Of a stretch of DNA of 64,000 nt, positions 56,316-64,000 are shown in pieces. The stretch lies in assembly GCA_026713545.1 (NCBI GenBank), contig JAPOOG010000064.1, positions 1 through 64,000 on the forward strand, read 5' to 3'. This DNA is from Bryobacterales bacterium. GTDB lineage: Bacteria > Acidobacteriota > Terriglobia > Bryobacterales > UBA6623. Position numbers and translations under genes: made by a program. Under the pieces are notes generated by a model. The model was given only the letters and a program-made list of their open reading frames with translations. It searched no databases and had not been told where the DNA came from. How positions within the stretch are numbered: position 1 is the stretch's first letter; the number at the start of each line of letters is the position of its first letter.

Positions 56316-59192
56316 ATGATTCGACGAACGGTCCGGCTTGTTGCCGTGCGCACTCTTGTTTTTCTTGTGATCGTTGCCGCGGCGGTTCCGCTCGGGGCGC
56401 AGCAGCGTTTCCGGATCCTGTTCGGCGGCGCCGATGCGACGGTTGCGGACTGGAGCGGTTCACTTTCGGCCGCGTCCGGCGACGCGAGGATTGTTACGTC
56501 GCACCACTTCGGCCCCGATGAATCGTTTGATGAGTCGTCATGGCAATGCGGCAATCAGTGGGACGGCAAGCTGCAAATGGAGCCGAAGGACCAAGCGGCC
56601 TTCCCGCCGACGCGCTGGAAGGGCGTGATCGTCGATGTCGACGGCGGCGATCAGACGTTGATCTCGATCAAGACCACGCAGGGAGACACCCGGTTCCGAG
56701 CCGGCGAAGTGCGCTACCAGGAGACTCTGAAGCGGCTCGACGGGCGCATTCAGATCGAGCGCGCGCCGGCTTCGCAGCGAATGTCGGAAAGTCTGGCCGA
56801 CGATGACTATCCGGCGATGACGATCGGCCCCGACGGCCGCGTATGGGTGGCCTGGATCGCGTTCGAGGACGGAATGGATACGGTCCGGCTTCGTTCGTCG
56901 GCAGGCGGTGAGACATGGGACGAGGCCGTGACTCTTGCCCCCGCCGGCGACTACTACCAGGTGGCGCTGGTTTCGACGAGGCCGCGGTCGGTCACGGCCG
57001 TCGCGTCGACGATTCGAGACGGCCTCGTTCACCTCCAGAAAGTGGAGTACACGGTCGGCGGTGCGCCTACAGGAGAGGCGCTGACACGCGGACCGGGGCC
57101 GGACACGTTTCCCCGCATGGCGGCGGCACCGAACGGCGACGTGTACCTGGTGTACCAGTCGGGCGGGGCGGGAAACACGGACGTGTCGCTGATGGTCAGG
57201 CGCGGAGACCGGTGGTCGGCGCCGATCAAGGTGACGGAGCATCCGGCCAACGACTGGGAGCCATCGATCGCGGTCAACTCGCGCGGCGAGGCCGCCATTG
57301 CCTGGGACAGCTATCGACACGGGAACTACGACATCTTTCTGCGTCGCTACGGCAACGGCGAGCTGGGCCCGCTGAAACGCCTGACCGAGAGTGAAGACTT
57401 TCAGGCACACGTGAGCCTGGCCTATGACCATCGCGACCGACTCTGGATGGCCTGGGACAACGGCGGTCCGAACTGGGGCAAGGATCACTACGGGATCAAC
57501 GGCATCCACCGCGGCGAGAGCGGCCTGTACTTCCATCGGCAAGCGCAGGTACGGGTGCTCGATCGCGGCCGGATTGTGAAGCCTGCGCTACCGATCGATC
57601 ATCGGTTCGCCCCGAGTCCGATCACCGGAAGCTGGATGGCATTGGGCCTCGACAGCGCCCGGCAGACGTTCACCGAATACCCGGTGTTGCAAGTGGATGG
57701 CAAGGGCCGAGTTTGGGCGATTCTGCGGACGCGCACTCTGGGCCGGGCGAACCCGCCCTCAGTTGCGGCGCGCTCGATCTTCCCCTACTGGGATTACAAG
57801 GCCACGATGTTCGACGGCCACGGCTGGACACGGCCGGTGTGGATCGCTTTTTCCGATGGGCGCCTCGAGCAGCGGCCGGCCGTGGCAGTCGATGCGTCGG
57901 GCGATCTGTGGGTCGCGTCGCAGACAGACGGGAAGAGCTATGCCTCGGATCATGAGCGCTTCTGGCAGTACGACGTATATGCGGGCAAGCTTGATCTCGA
58001 TCAGACCCCCGGCGGGCAGGTCGAAAGCGAGTTCTTCGTAGGAACGGACGATCTGCCTGCTCCCGAGGTGGTGGCTGACGAGGTGCCGGCACTAGCCGAT
58101 CCCCTTTGGAAGACCTACCAGATGGAGGTGGACGGCGAGAAATACCACGTCACCTGGGGTGACTTGCATCGCCACAGCGACCTGTCGTTTGACGGATATA
58201 GCGACGGCAGTCTCTATGATTGCTACCGCTATGCCATCGACGCGGCTCGACTCGATTTTCTCGGGCCTTCCGAGCACCTGTTGCCGGAGAAGGTCGATAC
58301 GACGTACTTGTGGCGCATGGTCGACAAGGCCGTGGACGTCTACAAGATCCCCGGCGTTTTCTATCCGATGCTGAACTATGAACGCACCGTCGCCTATCCC
58401 GACGGACACCGCAATATCGTCTGGCGCGGACGCGGATACGACCCCGTCCGCATCAAACTCGGAGAACGTGACAACGGCGTCGCCGAGGACGACATGTTGA
58501 TGCTCTGGAAGAGCCTGCTTTCCGGCGAGCGGCAGAAGGCGATCAGCATTCCGCACACGACCGCCACGCAAATGGGAACCGACTGGCGGTACAACGACGA
58601 GCAAGCCGAGCGCCTGGTCGAGATGTTCCAAGGCAACCGCGACTCCTACGAGTACCTGGGAGCCCCACGAGGCGCCACCGCCGAAAAGATCGTCGTGGGA
58701 GGCTACATCACATCGGGCGACATGCGCCCGAAGGGATTTGTCTGGAATGCCCTTGCGAAGGGCTACAAGATGGGGTTCATCGCCAGCTCCGATCACCGCT
58801 CGACGCATATGTCTTACGCGGCGGTCTATACCCCGGAGCGCAGTTATGAAGCAATCTGGGATTCACTCCATGCGCGCCGCACCTACGCGGCCACCGAGAA
58901 CATCATCGTCGACTTCCAGAGCGACGGCCATGCGATGGGCGAGGAGCTATCCACCAACGAACCGCCGCGCTTCGATGTGCGAATCATCGGCACGGCGAAT
59001 CTTCAGCAGATCGACATCATCAAGGACAATACCTTCGTCTACACCGCCCACCCGGGCGTGCGTGAAGTCACCTTCAGCTACACCGACTCGGACATCGAGC
59101 CGGGCAGCCACTACTTCTACGTGCGCGTCATCCAGGAAGACAACAACATGGCCTGGGGAAGCCCCATCTGGGTCAACTACGCGAAGGACTGA
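56316..59192 (+). CDS. Beta-propeller plus DUF3604 (PHP-like) protein, exported
   Basis: A 958-residue protein starting at 56316 with a signal (RTLVFLVIVAAAVPLGAQQ). Residues about 150-560 form a sialidase/BNR-like propeller with repeats such as DYPAMTIGPDGRVWVAW, NDWEPSIAVNSRGEAAIAWD and PAVAVDASGDLWVAS. The C-terminal part from about residue 610 is DUF3604: VTWGDLHRHSDLSFDGYSDGS, SEHLLPEKV, FIASSDHRSTHMSY. The histidine and aspartate sites resemble those of PHP metallohydrolases. An upstream in-frame piece adds 15 residues without a start signal. The function is unknown. Confidence 0.85.
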   Translation: MIRRTVRLVAVRTLVFLVIVAAAVPLGAQQRFRILFGGADATVADWSGSLSAASGDARIVTSHHFGPDESFDESSWQCGNQWDGKLQMEPKDQAAFPPTRWKGVIVDVDGGDQTLISIKTTQGDTRFRAGEVRYQETLKRLDGRIQIERAPASQRMSESLADDDYPAMTIGPDGRVWVAWIAFEDGMDTVRLRSSAGGETWDEAVTLAPAGDYYQVALVSTRPRSVTAVASTIRDGLVHLQKVEYTVGGAPTGEALTRGPGPDTFPRMAAAPNGDVYLVYQSGGAGNTDVSLMVRRGDRWSAPIKVTEHPANDWEPSIAVNSRGEAAIAWDSYRHGNYDIFLRRYGNGELGPLKRLTESEDFQAHVSLAYDHRDRLWMAWDNGGPNWGKDHYGINGIHRGESGLYFHRQAQVRVLDRGRIVKPALPIDHRFAPSPITGSWMALGLDSARQTFTEYPVLQVDGKGRVWAILRTRTLGRANPPSVAARSIFPYWDYKATMFDGHGWTRPVWIAFSDGRLEQRPAVAVDASGDLWVASQTDGKSYASDHERFWQYDVYAGKLDLDQTPGGQVESEFFVGTDDLPAPEVVADEVPALADPLWKTYQMEVDGEKYHVTWGDLHRHSDLSFDGYSDGSLYDCYRYAIDAARLDFLGPSEHLLPEKVDTTYLWRMVDKAVDVYKIPGVFYPMLNYERTVAYPDGHRNIVWRGRGYDPVRIKLGERDNGVAEDDMLMLWKSLLSGERQKAISIPHTTATQMGTDWRYNDEQAERLVEMFQGNRDSYEYLGAPRGATAEKIVVGGYITSGDMRPKGFVWNALAKGYKMGFIASSDHRSTHMSYAAVYTPERSYEAIWDSLHARRTYAATENIIVDFQSDGHAMGEELSTNEPPRFDVRIIGTANLQQIDIIKDNTFVYTAHPGVREVTFSYTDSDIEPGSHYFYVRVIQEDNNMAWGSPIWVNYAKD

Positions 59193-59209
59193 GCCAACAG
59201 CAAGCGCGG

Positions 59210-60793
59210 CTAGTTCGGCAACGTGAATACGAACAAACCATTCCCGGCCGCCACCGCTACATGCTGGCGGCCTTTGCTCTCGTAAGTCATCGGCGAGGCG
59301 ATAATCCGGCCGCCCAGGTTGATGTACCAGAGTTGCTCGCCGGTCTTGGCATCGAGCGCTTTCAGGTAGCCTTCTTCGCTACCGCCGAAGACGAGCCCGC
59401 CCGCGGTCGACACCAGTCCGGCCCAGGCGGGCTTGAACATGCGGTGCTCCCAGACGAGCGCGCCCGTCACGGGATCAAGCGCACGGATGGCACCTTTCCA
59501 GTCTTCGTCCTGGTCCTGGTTCCGGAAGTGGCCGCCCCAGAACCTCGTGCCAGGCTTGTAGACCGCCTCGCCTTTGAAATAGATGCTGCTGCCTTCGCGG
59601 GCGGTCACGTAAAAGAGCCCCGTTCGCGGACTGTACGTCGGCGACATCCAGTTGGTGCCGCCCGCAACCATCGGAAAGACCTTGTTGCCTTTCTCGGTCG
59701 GAAACTTGCCGGGGGCCCGCACCGGCCGGCCGTTCTCGTCGATACGCTCCGCCCAGGTCTGCTTGACGAATTCGCTGGCGTGCAGAAACTCACCGGTCTT
59801 GCGGTCGAGCACGTAATAGAACCCGTTCCGATTCGCGGTGATCAGCAGTGCGCGGTCGCGCCCTTGGAATGCGCGGTCGACCAGGACCATGATCTGCGTA
59901 GCGTCCCAGTCGTGAACGTCGTGCGGCGTGAATTGAAAATGCCACACCCGCGCGCCAGTATCGGCGTCGAGCGCGACGACCGCGTCGGAGAACAGGTTGT
60001 CACCCTTTCGGACATCGCCGTTCCAGTCAGGCCCCGGGTTGCCCGTACCCCAATAGGTCAGGTTCGTAGCGGGATCGTAGGAACCGGTAATCCAGACCGA
60101 AGCGCCGCCTGTCTTCCAGGAATCGCCTTCCCAGGTGTCATTGCCGAATTCGCCGGGTCCGGGAACGGTGTAGAACCGCCACTCGCGTTCCCCGTCCTCC
60201 ACGTTGTAGGCGTCGATGAAACCCCGGATACCGTACTCTCCACCCGCCACGCCGACGATCACCTTGTCTTTGACGACGAGCGGCGCGTGGGTGGCGGCAT
60301 AGCCGAGCTTGTAGTCGATCATGTCCGATTCCCACAGCAGGCGGCCGGTCTTGCTGTCGAGCGCGATGACCATCGCGTCAAGCGTCGCCATGAACAGGCG
60401 GTCGCCCTGGATGGCGAGTCCCCGATTCACCTGTCCGCAGCAGACGATGATCTTCGGCGGCAGTGAGCGCTTGTACTCCCAAAGCACGACGCCCGTTTCG
60501 ACATCCAACGCATAGGCTTCATTCGGAGGGACGGTGAGATACATGATGCCGTCAACCACAAGCGGCGTCGTTTCGAACTTTTCACGGAAGCGTCTCTGGA
60601 AGACCCATTTGAGCCGGAGCTGATCGACGTTGGCCGGCGTGATTTCACCCAGCCCGCTGTGCCGGTGGCCCTGGAAGTTGCCGGAGTAAGTGAGCCAGTT
60701 TCCGGGCGTCTCATCGGCGCGGAGCAGGTCTTCGTGGGTGACCTGCGCGGAGAGAACCCGGGACAAAAGGAGAAGAAGGATCAGGAATCTCAT
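59210..60793 (-). CDS. PQQ-dependent dehydrogenase, soluble, no cytochrome domain
   Basis: A 527-residue quinoprotein starting at 60793 with a signal peptide (RFLILLLLLSRVLSAQ). It has propeller tryptophan repeats, the vicinal cysteines VCCGQVNRG, GDSWKTGGASVWITG, and the Asp region PHDVHDWDATQ, where D-W-D gives a second acidic residue. Unlike the enzyme at 36757 it ends without a haem domain. Its start overlaps the stop of the di-haem cytochrome gene by 4 nt, so the cytochrome probably is its electron acceptor. Substrate unknown. Confidence 0.88.
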   Translation of the reverse strand: MRFLILLLLLSRVLSAQVTHEDLLRADETPGNWLTYSGNFQGHRHSGLGEITPANVDQLRLKWVFQRRFREKFETTPLVVDGIMYLTVPPNEAYALDVETGVVLWEYKRSLPPKIIVCCGQVNRGLAIQGDRLFMATLDAMVIALDSKTGRLLWESDMIDYKLGYAATHAPLVVKDKVIVGVAGGEYGIRGFIDAYNVEDGEREWRFYTVPGPGEFGNDTWEGDSWKTGGASVWITGSYDPATNLTYWGTGNPGPDWNGDVRKGDNLFSDAVVALDADTGARVWHFQFTPHDVHDWDATQIMVLVDRAFQGRDRALLITANRNGFYYVLDRKTGEFLHASEFVKQTWAERIDENGRPVRAPGKFPTEKGNKVFPMVAGGTNWMSPTYSPRTGLFYVTAREGSSIYFKGEAVYKPGTRFWGGHFRNQDQDEDWKGAIRALDPVTGALVWEHRMFKPAWAGLVSTAGGLVFGGSEEGYLKALDAKTGEQLWYINLGGRIIASPMTYESKGRQHVAVAAGNGLFVFTLPN

Positions 60794-61587
60794 CGAGCGG
60801 CCCTCACATCGGGTCCGGTCAGACTGCAGAGATAGGCGATCAGATCGCTCCTCTCGATTTCGTCGAGCAAGCCGCCATAGCCGGGCATGAGCGATTCTTT
60901 CGGCTTTTCGAGTTGACGCAAGTCGGTCTTCACGAAAGAGCGGATTTGTTCGCCACGGTCGAGCATGTGCACGGTATAGCCATCCTCGTTGAGTATGACG
61001 CCTTCGAACCTGCCGCCCTGACCGTCGACAAGCCTGACGGTGCGATGACGTGGAGGTATGTCTTTTCCCGGGTCGACGAGCGAGTCGAGCAAGTAGTCGT
61101 GGCTGCGGACGGCGCCGACGAACGAGAGGTCCGGCCCCAGCCTTCCACCGCCCATGCCGACGGTGTGGCAAGCCGCGCAGGAGCCTTTGTTCAAGAAAAG
61201 CTCGCGGCCCTTCCGAGGGTCACCGTCGCCGGCGACGCAGGCTTCCGTTCCGCTCTCCTCGAGTGTTCTCACGAACGCGAGGATCTTCCAGACCGCTTCC
61301 GGATCGCGCCAGAGGCCGGGCATCTCGGTGCCGGGGATTCCGTCGGAGATCGTCCGGAACATTTCGCTATCGGAGCTGCCATGACGCCGGAACTTCGACG
61401 CCAGTCGAGCCCCCCGGCCCGACTTGCCGTCCATGCCGTGGCAGTTGACGCAGTCAAGGCGGTAGAGCCGTCTGCCTTCGGCGATGTCCTCGAACCTCGT
61501 GAACGGGTTCTTCTCCGCCTGTTGGGTCCAGCCGAAGCCGGCGGCAAGCAGGAGAAGGATTCCACAGCCAGTGACGTTGCGCGCCAT
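60790..61587 (-). CDS. Di-haem cytochrome c, periplasmic
   Basis: A 265-residue exported protein (signal ARNVTGCGILLLLAAGFGW). Haem-binding motifs are CVNCH (YRLDCVNCHGMDGK) and CAACH (GSCAACHTVGMGGG). The C-terminal part after the second haem resembles the putative haem-binding domain of the TIGR02603 class (RFEGVILNEDGYTVHMLD). The ATG at 61587 was chosen; a TTG 3 codons upstream is weaker. It precedes the PQQ dehydrogenase with a 4-nt overlap, pointing to a partner role. Confidence 0.85.
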   Translation of the reverse strand: MARNVTGCGILLLLAAGFGWTQQAEKNPFTRFEDIAEGRRLYRLDCVNCHGMDGKSGRGARLASKFRRHGSSDSEMFRTISDGIPGTEMPGLWRDPEAVWKILAFVRTLEESGTEACVAGDGDPRKGRELFLNKGSCAACHTVGMGGGRLGPDLSFVGAVRSHDYLLDSLVDPGKDIPPRHRTVRLVDGQGGRFEGVILNEDGYTVHMLDRGEQIRSFVKTDLRQLEKPKESLMPGYGGLLDEIERSDLIAYLCSLTGPDVRAAR

Positions 61588-61738
61588 GTCACTCAATTAT
61601 GCACGAAGCTTTGCACCGCCGGAAAGCGGTTTAGGCGCCATGCAGGTCTTGCTTGAAAATCGGGCGCCCTTGAGATTCCGGGATATCCGCTCCCCCGCTC
61701 CCGGCAGATCGACGATCGAGGGAGATAAGATAGGCGCC

Positions 61739-62551
61739 ATGACACGACGCTCAGCGCTCTTGACCCTCACTCTCACCCCCGCCTTCGCCTGCAACCGGAA
61801 GAAAGCGAAGAAAGCAACGGCGTTCGCGCTGATCGGAGACCGCTATCACAATTCCGACTACATCCGCACGGTACTGAACCGGGACATTGCGCAAGGCTTG
61901 GGCGTGTCGATCGAACTGTGCGATGACACCACCATGCTCACTTCCGAAACGCTTGACGGCTACAAGATGCTGATCATTCAACGCGACGGCATGATCTGGC
62001 CGGACGGCTATCCGACTCGCAAGCGGGCGGGCTCCCCAGAGATCGTCAGCGAACCGCCGGTCGCTCCCTCGTCAGGCAAGTATCAGTGGTGGATGAAACC
62101 GGAACAAGGCAAGGCTGTCCGCGAATTCGTTGACCAGGGCGGGACGGCGCTTTTCCTGCACAACGTCACGCACGTAGGGCTGACGGACCCTGATTTCCGT
62201 CACGTTCTCGGGGCAGCCTACCAAGGCCACCCGCCGATCCGGCCGTTCAAGGTCAAGGTGAAGAACCAGAACCACCCGATCACGCAAGGCGTCAACGACT
62301 TCGTCGTGACGGACGAGCAGCATTACATGGAATACGACAAGGACCCGAATCACATCCTGCTGGAGTCGGTGAATGAAGAAGGGCTGGAGTTCCGGGACCT
62401 CGGCGCAACCGCCCCGGCAGGATGGGCATATGACTACGGAAAGGGCCGCGTCTGCTATTTTTCACCGGGGCACCTGCTCACCGCGCACTGGAACCCGGAG
62501 TACATCAAACTCAAGCAAAACGCGGTCCGATGGCTGCTCAGAAAGAGCTGA
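61739..62551 (+). CDS. ThuA-like domain protein
   Basis: A 270-residue protein with a likely signal or lipoprotein start (TRRSALLTLTLTPAFAC, giving Cys after PAFA). Residues about 30-265 fit the ThuA/GATase-like fold: FALIGDRYHNSDYIRTVL, then VDQGGTALFLHNVTHV, NHPITQGVNDFVVTDEQHYM and GKGRVCYFSPGH. ThuA is linked to trehalose use, but most relatives are uncharacterised. The frame is open upstream to 61484 without similarity, and 61739 is the better start. It is divergent from the cytochrome gene. Confidence 0.75.
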   Translation: MTRRSALLTLTLTPAFACNRKKAKKATAFALIGDRYHNSDYIRTVLNRDIAQGLGVSIELCDDTTMLTSETLDGYKMLIIQRDGMIWPDGYPTRKRAGSPEIVSEPPVAPSSGKYQWWMKPEQGKAVREFVDQGGTALFLHNVTHVGLTDPDFRHVLGAAYQGHPPIRPFKVKVKNQNHPITQGVNDFVVTDEQHYMEYDKDPNHILLESVNEEGLEFRDLGATAPAGWAYDYGKGRVCYFSPGHLLTAHWNPEYIKLKQNAVRWLLRKS

Positions 62552-62586
62552 ATCGAAAGTTCCGCGGCGACATCAAGGGCAAACAA

Positions 62587-62617
62587 AAGGCCCGCATCCC
62601 CTCAGGGAGCGGGCCTT
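62587..62617 (-). terminator. Rho-independent terminator of the radical SAM gene
   Basis: A perfect 9-bp stem (AAGGCCCGC with GCGGGCCTT) has a smaller inner stem (TCCC with GGGA) and, on the minus strand, is followed by TTTTGTTT. It lies 34 nt after the stop of the minus-strand radical SAM gene. On the plus strand no T-run follows, so it acts mainly for the minus strand. Confidence 0.88.
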
Positions 62618-62650
62618 GCTGAAACCGGGAGACGAGGGCACTGGGCTCTA

Positions 62651-64000
62651 CTAATCTCCGCTAACCCCCACCAATTCTTGACCTGCCGGCTTCGCGGCAC
62701 CGTTCCCCGAGCCGCTCCCCAAGCCGTTGATCTGAACCAAGCCGGGCTTCGTTGTCTCTTTGAGAACCTGCTCGCGGTACATCTTCATCAACCGATCTTG
62801 TTCATCCTTGGTCAGAATCTTCTTCTTCGAAGCTTCCGAACGCGGAATCTCCCCCTTGGCGCGCGCTTCGGCCAGCTTGCGGTCGCGCTCCATGATCTTC
62901 TCTTCGTGGGCGTTCGCGGGGCCTACGTAGACTTGCGCACCGCGGACGGCATCGGCTTCGTCGATGGACAGATCGAGCCCGTCCCGGCCCTTGACTTCCT
63001 CGACCTTCTTACCGCCAGCATAGATCTTGTGCCGGCCGTGCTCGCCATACCATTCGCTGAGCGTGGCCGTCATGTGGATCTTCTCGATGATGTTCCGCCA
63101 GCCGATGCCCGTGTTGTAGGCGCAGAAGGAAATCTCGCCCTCTTGCGTGCCGTAGGGAATGATGCACATCTCGGTGCGACGGAAGTCGTAGTTGAACAGG
63201 TCTTGGAACCACATACCGGCAACGAACAGGAAGTTCCACGGGTCATTGCGGCGCGCGACACCCTTGCCGTAATTCTTGCCCGAAAGTCCGAATGACTTAT
63301 CGAACTTCGTCAGCAACGAGAACAGGCTGAACGAAGAGGGCGCCTTCTCCGGATGATAGTTTTTCAGCAGCGCCAAACCCATCTGGAAGTTGGTCATCTT
63401 CGCCGAGCGGGCGCTGTCGGTAATTGTGCGGATGTCCTGCACGAACTGCGGAACGTTGATGAACTCGGCGACCGGAGCCATCTCTTTCGTCTGCTTGTTG
63501 ATCATCAGCGCTGTGCCGACTCCGCAGTTCGGGTGGCAACCACAACTGACTTGCCCCCAGGTGGCTTGCGGGCCGTGCGCCACATCCGCAGCGTCGGCGA
63601 AGGATGACATGATCGAGATGGGGAACCAGTCGCGGTTCGGTTCGGTGATGCCGACCTGCTGCTTGACGTCACGTGCGAGGTGCGAGAGCGTGTAGCGCTG
63701 CCGCAAGCGGCGCTCGTCGGTGATCTCTTCGTCACGGCCCGTGAACGACACCGGCTGGAAAGCGATAAAGGCGACTTTTCCGGGGTTGTCCATTGCGAAC
63801 CGGATGATCGGACCGACCTCTTCGTTGTTCACATTGTTGACGAGAGTCGTGACGAGAATGATCTCCGTGCCCGCCGAGTGCATGTTCTCGATGGCCTTCA
63901 ACTTCACGTCGAACAGGTTGCCGATCTTGCGGTGCGAGTTTGGCTCGTTGCCGATGCCGTCGAACTGCAGATAGGCATAGCGAAGACCCGCGTCGGCCGC
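62651..64000 (-). CDS. Radical SAM protein of the Tes/MJ0619 class, N-terminus cut off
   Basis: 449 residues are visible; the gene continues past the window edge with no stop, so the start and the CxxxCxxC cluster are missing. The first visible residues read YAYLQFDGIGNEPNSHRK and NLFDVKLKAIENMH. Later features are FIAFQPVSFTGRDEE, the second cysteine cluster VSCGCHPNCGVGTALMIN, and the motif PYGTQEGEISFCAYNTGIGWR near the end of the core. These match the tetraether lipid synthase and MJ0619 group, which couples or modifies lipid tails. The C-terminal 80 residues are charged and Gly-rich. A terminator follows. Confidence 0.8.
   Translation of the reverse strand, partial: AADAGLRYAYLQFDGIGNEPNSHRKIGNLFDVKLKAIENMHSAGTEIILVTTLVNNVNNEEVGPIIRFAMDNPGKVAFIAFQPVSFTGRDEEITDERRLRQRYTLSHLARDVKQQVGITEPNRDWFPISIMSSFADAADVAHGPQATWGQVSCGCHPNCGVGTALMINKQTKEMAPVAEFINVPQFVQDIRTITDSARSAKMTNFQMGLALLKNYHPEKAPSSFSLFSLLTKFDKSFGLSGKNYGKGVARRNDPWNFLFVAGMWFQDLFNYDFRRTEMCIIPYGTQEGEISFCAYNTGIGWRNIIEKIHMTATLSEWYGEHGRHKIYAGGKKVEEVKGRDGLDLSIDEADAVRGAQVYVGPANAHEEKIMERDRKLAEARAKGEIPRSEASKKKILTKDEQDRLMKMYREQVLKETTKPGLVQINGLGSGSGNGAAKPAGQELVGVSGD

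Overview
The window reads as a chromosomal segment of a GC-rich Gram-negative soil-type bacterium, most probably an acidobacterium. This is inferred from gene content, not from a phylogeny. The signs are a long fused S10-spc-alpha ribosomal cluster running through secY-adk-map-infA-rpmJ to rpoA-rplQ, a DUF1549/DUF1553 plus DUF1501 gene pair, a TPR-VCBS-ASPIC/UnbV protein, a secreted M81 peptidase, PQQ dehydrogenases, PHP-type CehA/DUF3604 proteins, and a radical SAM protein of the Tes/MJ0619 class that resembles enzymes joining lipid tails.

Layout. 1-16023 (+): the end of tuf, then 31 genes from rpsJ to rplQ, including a 37-residue rpmJ. Most genes are separated by short gaps or 4-14 nt overlaps; the long spacers before rpsD and rpoA carry hairpins. 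16150-26713: a SurA/PpiC-type foldase lipoprotein, the secreted M81 peptidase facing a TPR-VCBS protein, a metY/CoA-binding pair, an aminotransferase and a gamma-glutamyltransferase. 26747-33515 (-): a tightly packed four-gene set (DUF1549/1553, DUF1501, CehA-like PHP protein, oligogalacturonate-lyase-like propeller). 33516-34485: gene-free DNA with palindromes and one copy of an interspersed repeat. 34486-40277: a TIM-barrel isomerase-like gene, a second CehA-like protein, a PQQ dehydrogenase fused to cytochrome c, and a TPR protein. 40449-46743 (-): two PTPS paralogues, folE, der, pheA and lon in one direction. 46747-49404 (+): a TlpA thioredoxin, tRNA-Ser(GCT), and a methyltransferase/candidate restriction endonuclease pair. 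49692-56050: a Tat-exported sulfite-oxidase-type molybdoenzyme, a macrodomain protein, a lone nuoB, a cytochrome c lipoprotein, arfB, a BlaI/M56 regulatory pair with a visible dyad operator, and an exported methyltransferase. 56316-64000: a beta-propeller-DUF3604 protein, a second PQQ dehydrogenase with a separate di-haem cytochrome, a ThuA-like protein, and the cut-off radical SAM gene with a strong terminator.

How the genes may work together. The first quarter is translation and secretion housekeeping. Much of the rest points to periplasmic oxidation and degradation of organic matter: PQQ enzymes passing electrons to c-type cytochromes, exported hydrolase-like PHP proteins, GGT, the M81 peptidase and a PL22-like lyase. 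The most interesting leads are the radical SAM gene at the right edge, the ~80-90 bp repeat whose outer end supplies the stop codons of two unrelated genes, the four-gene DUF1549/DUF1501/PHP/propeller set, the PTPS pair in which one copy lacks the catalytic cysteine, and the BlaI operator that overlaps its own start codon.
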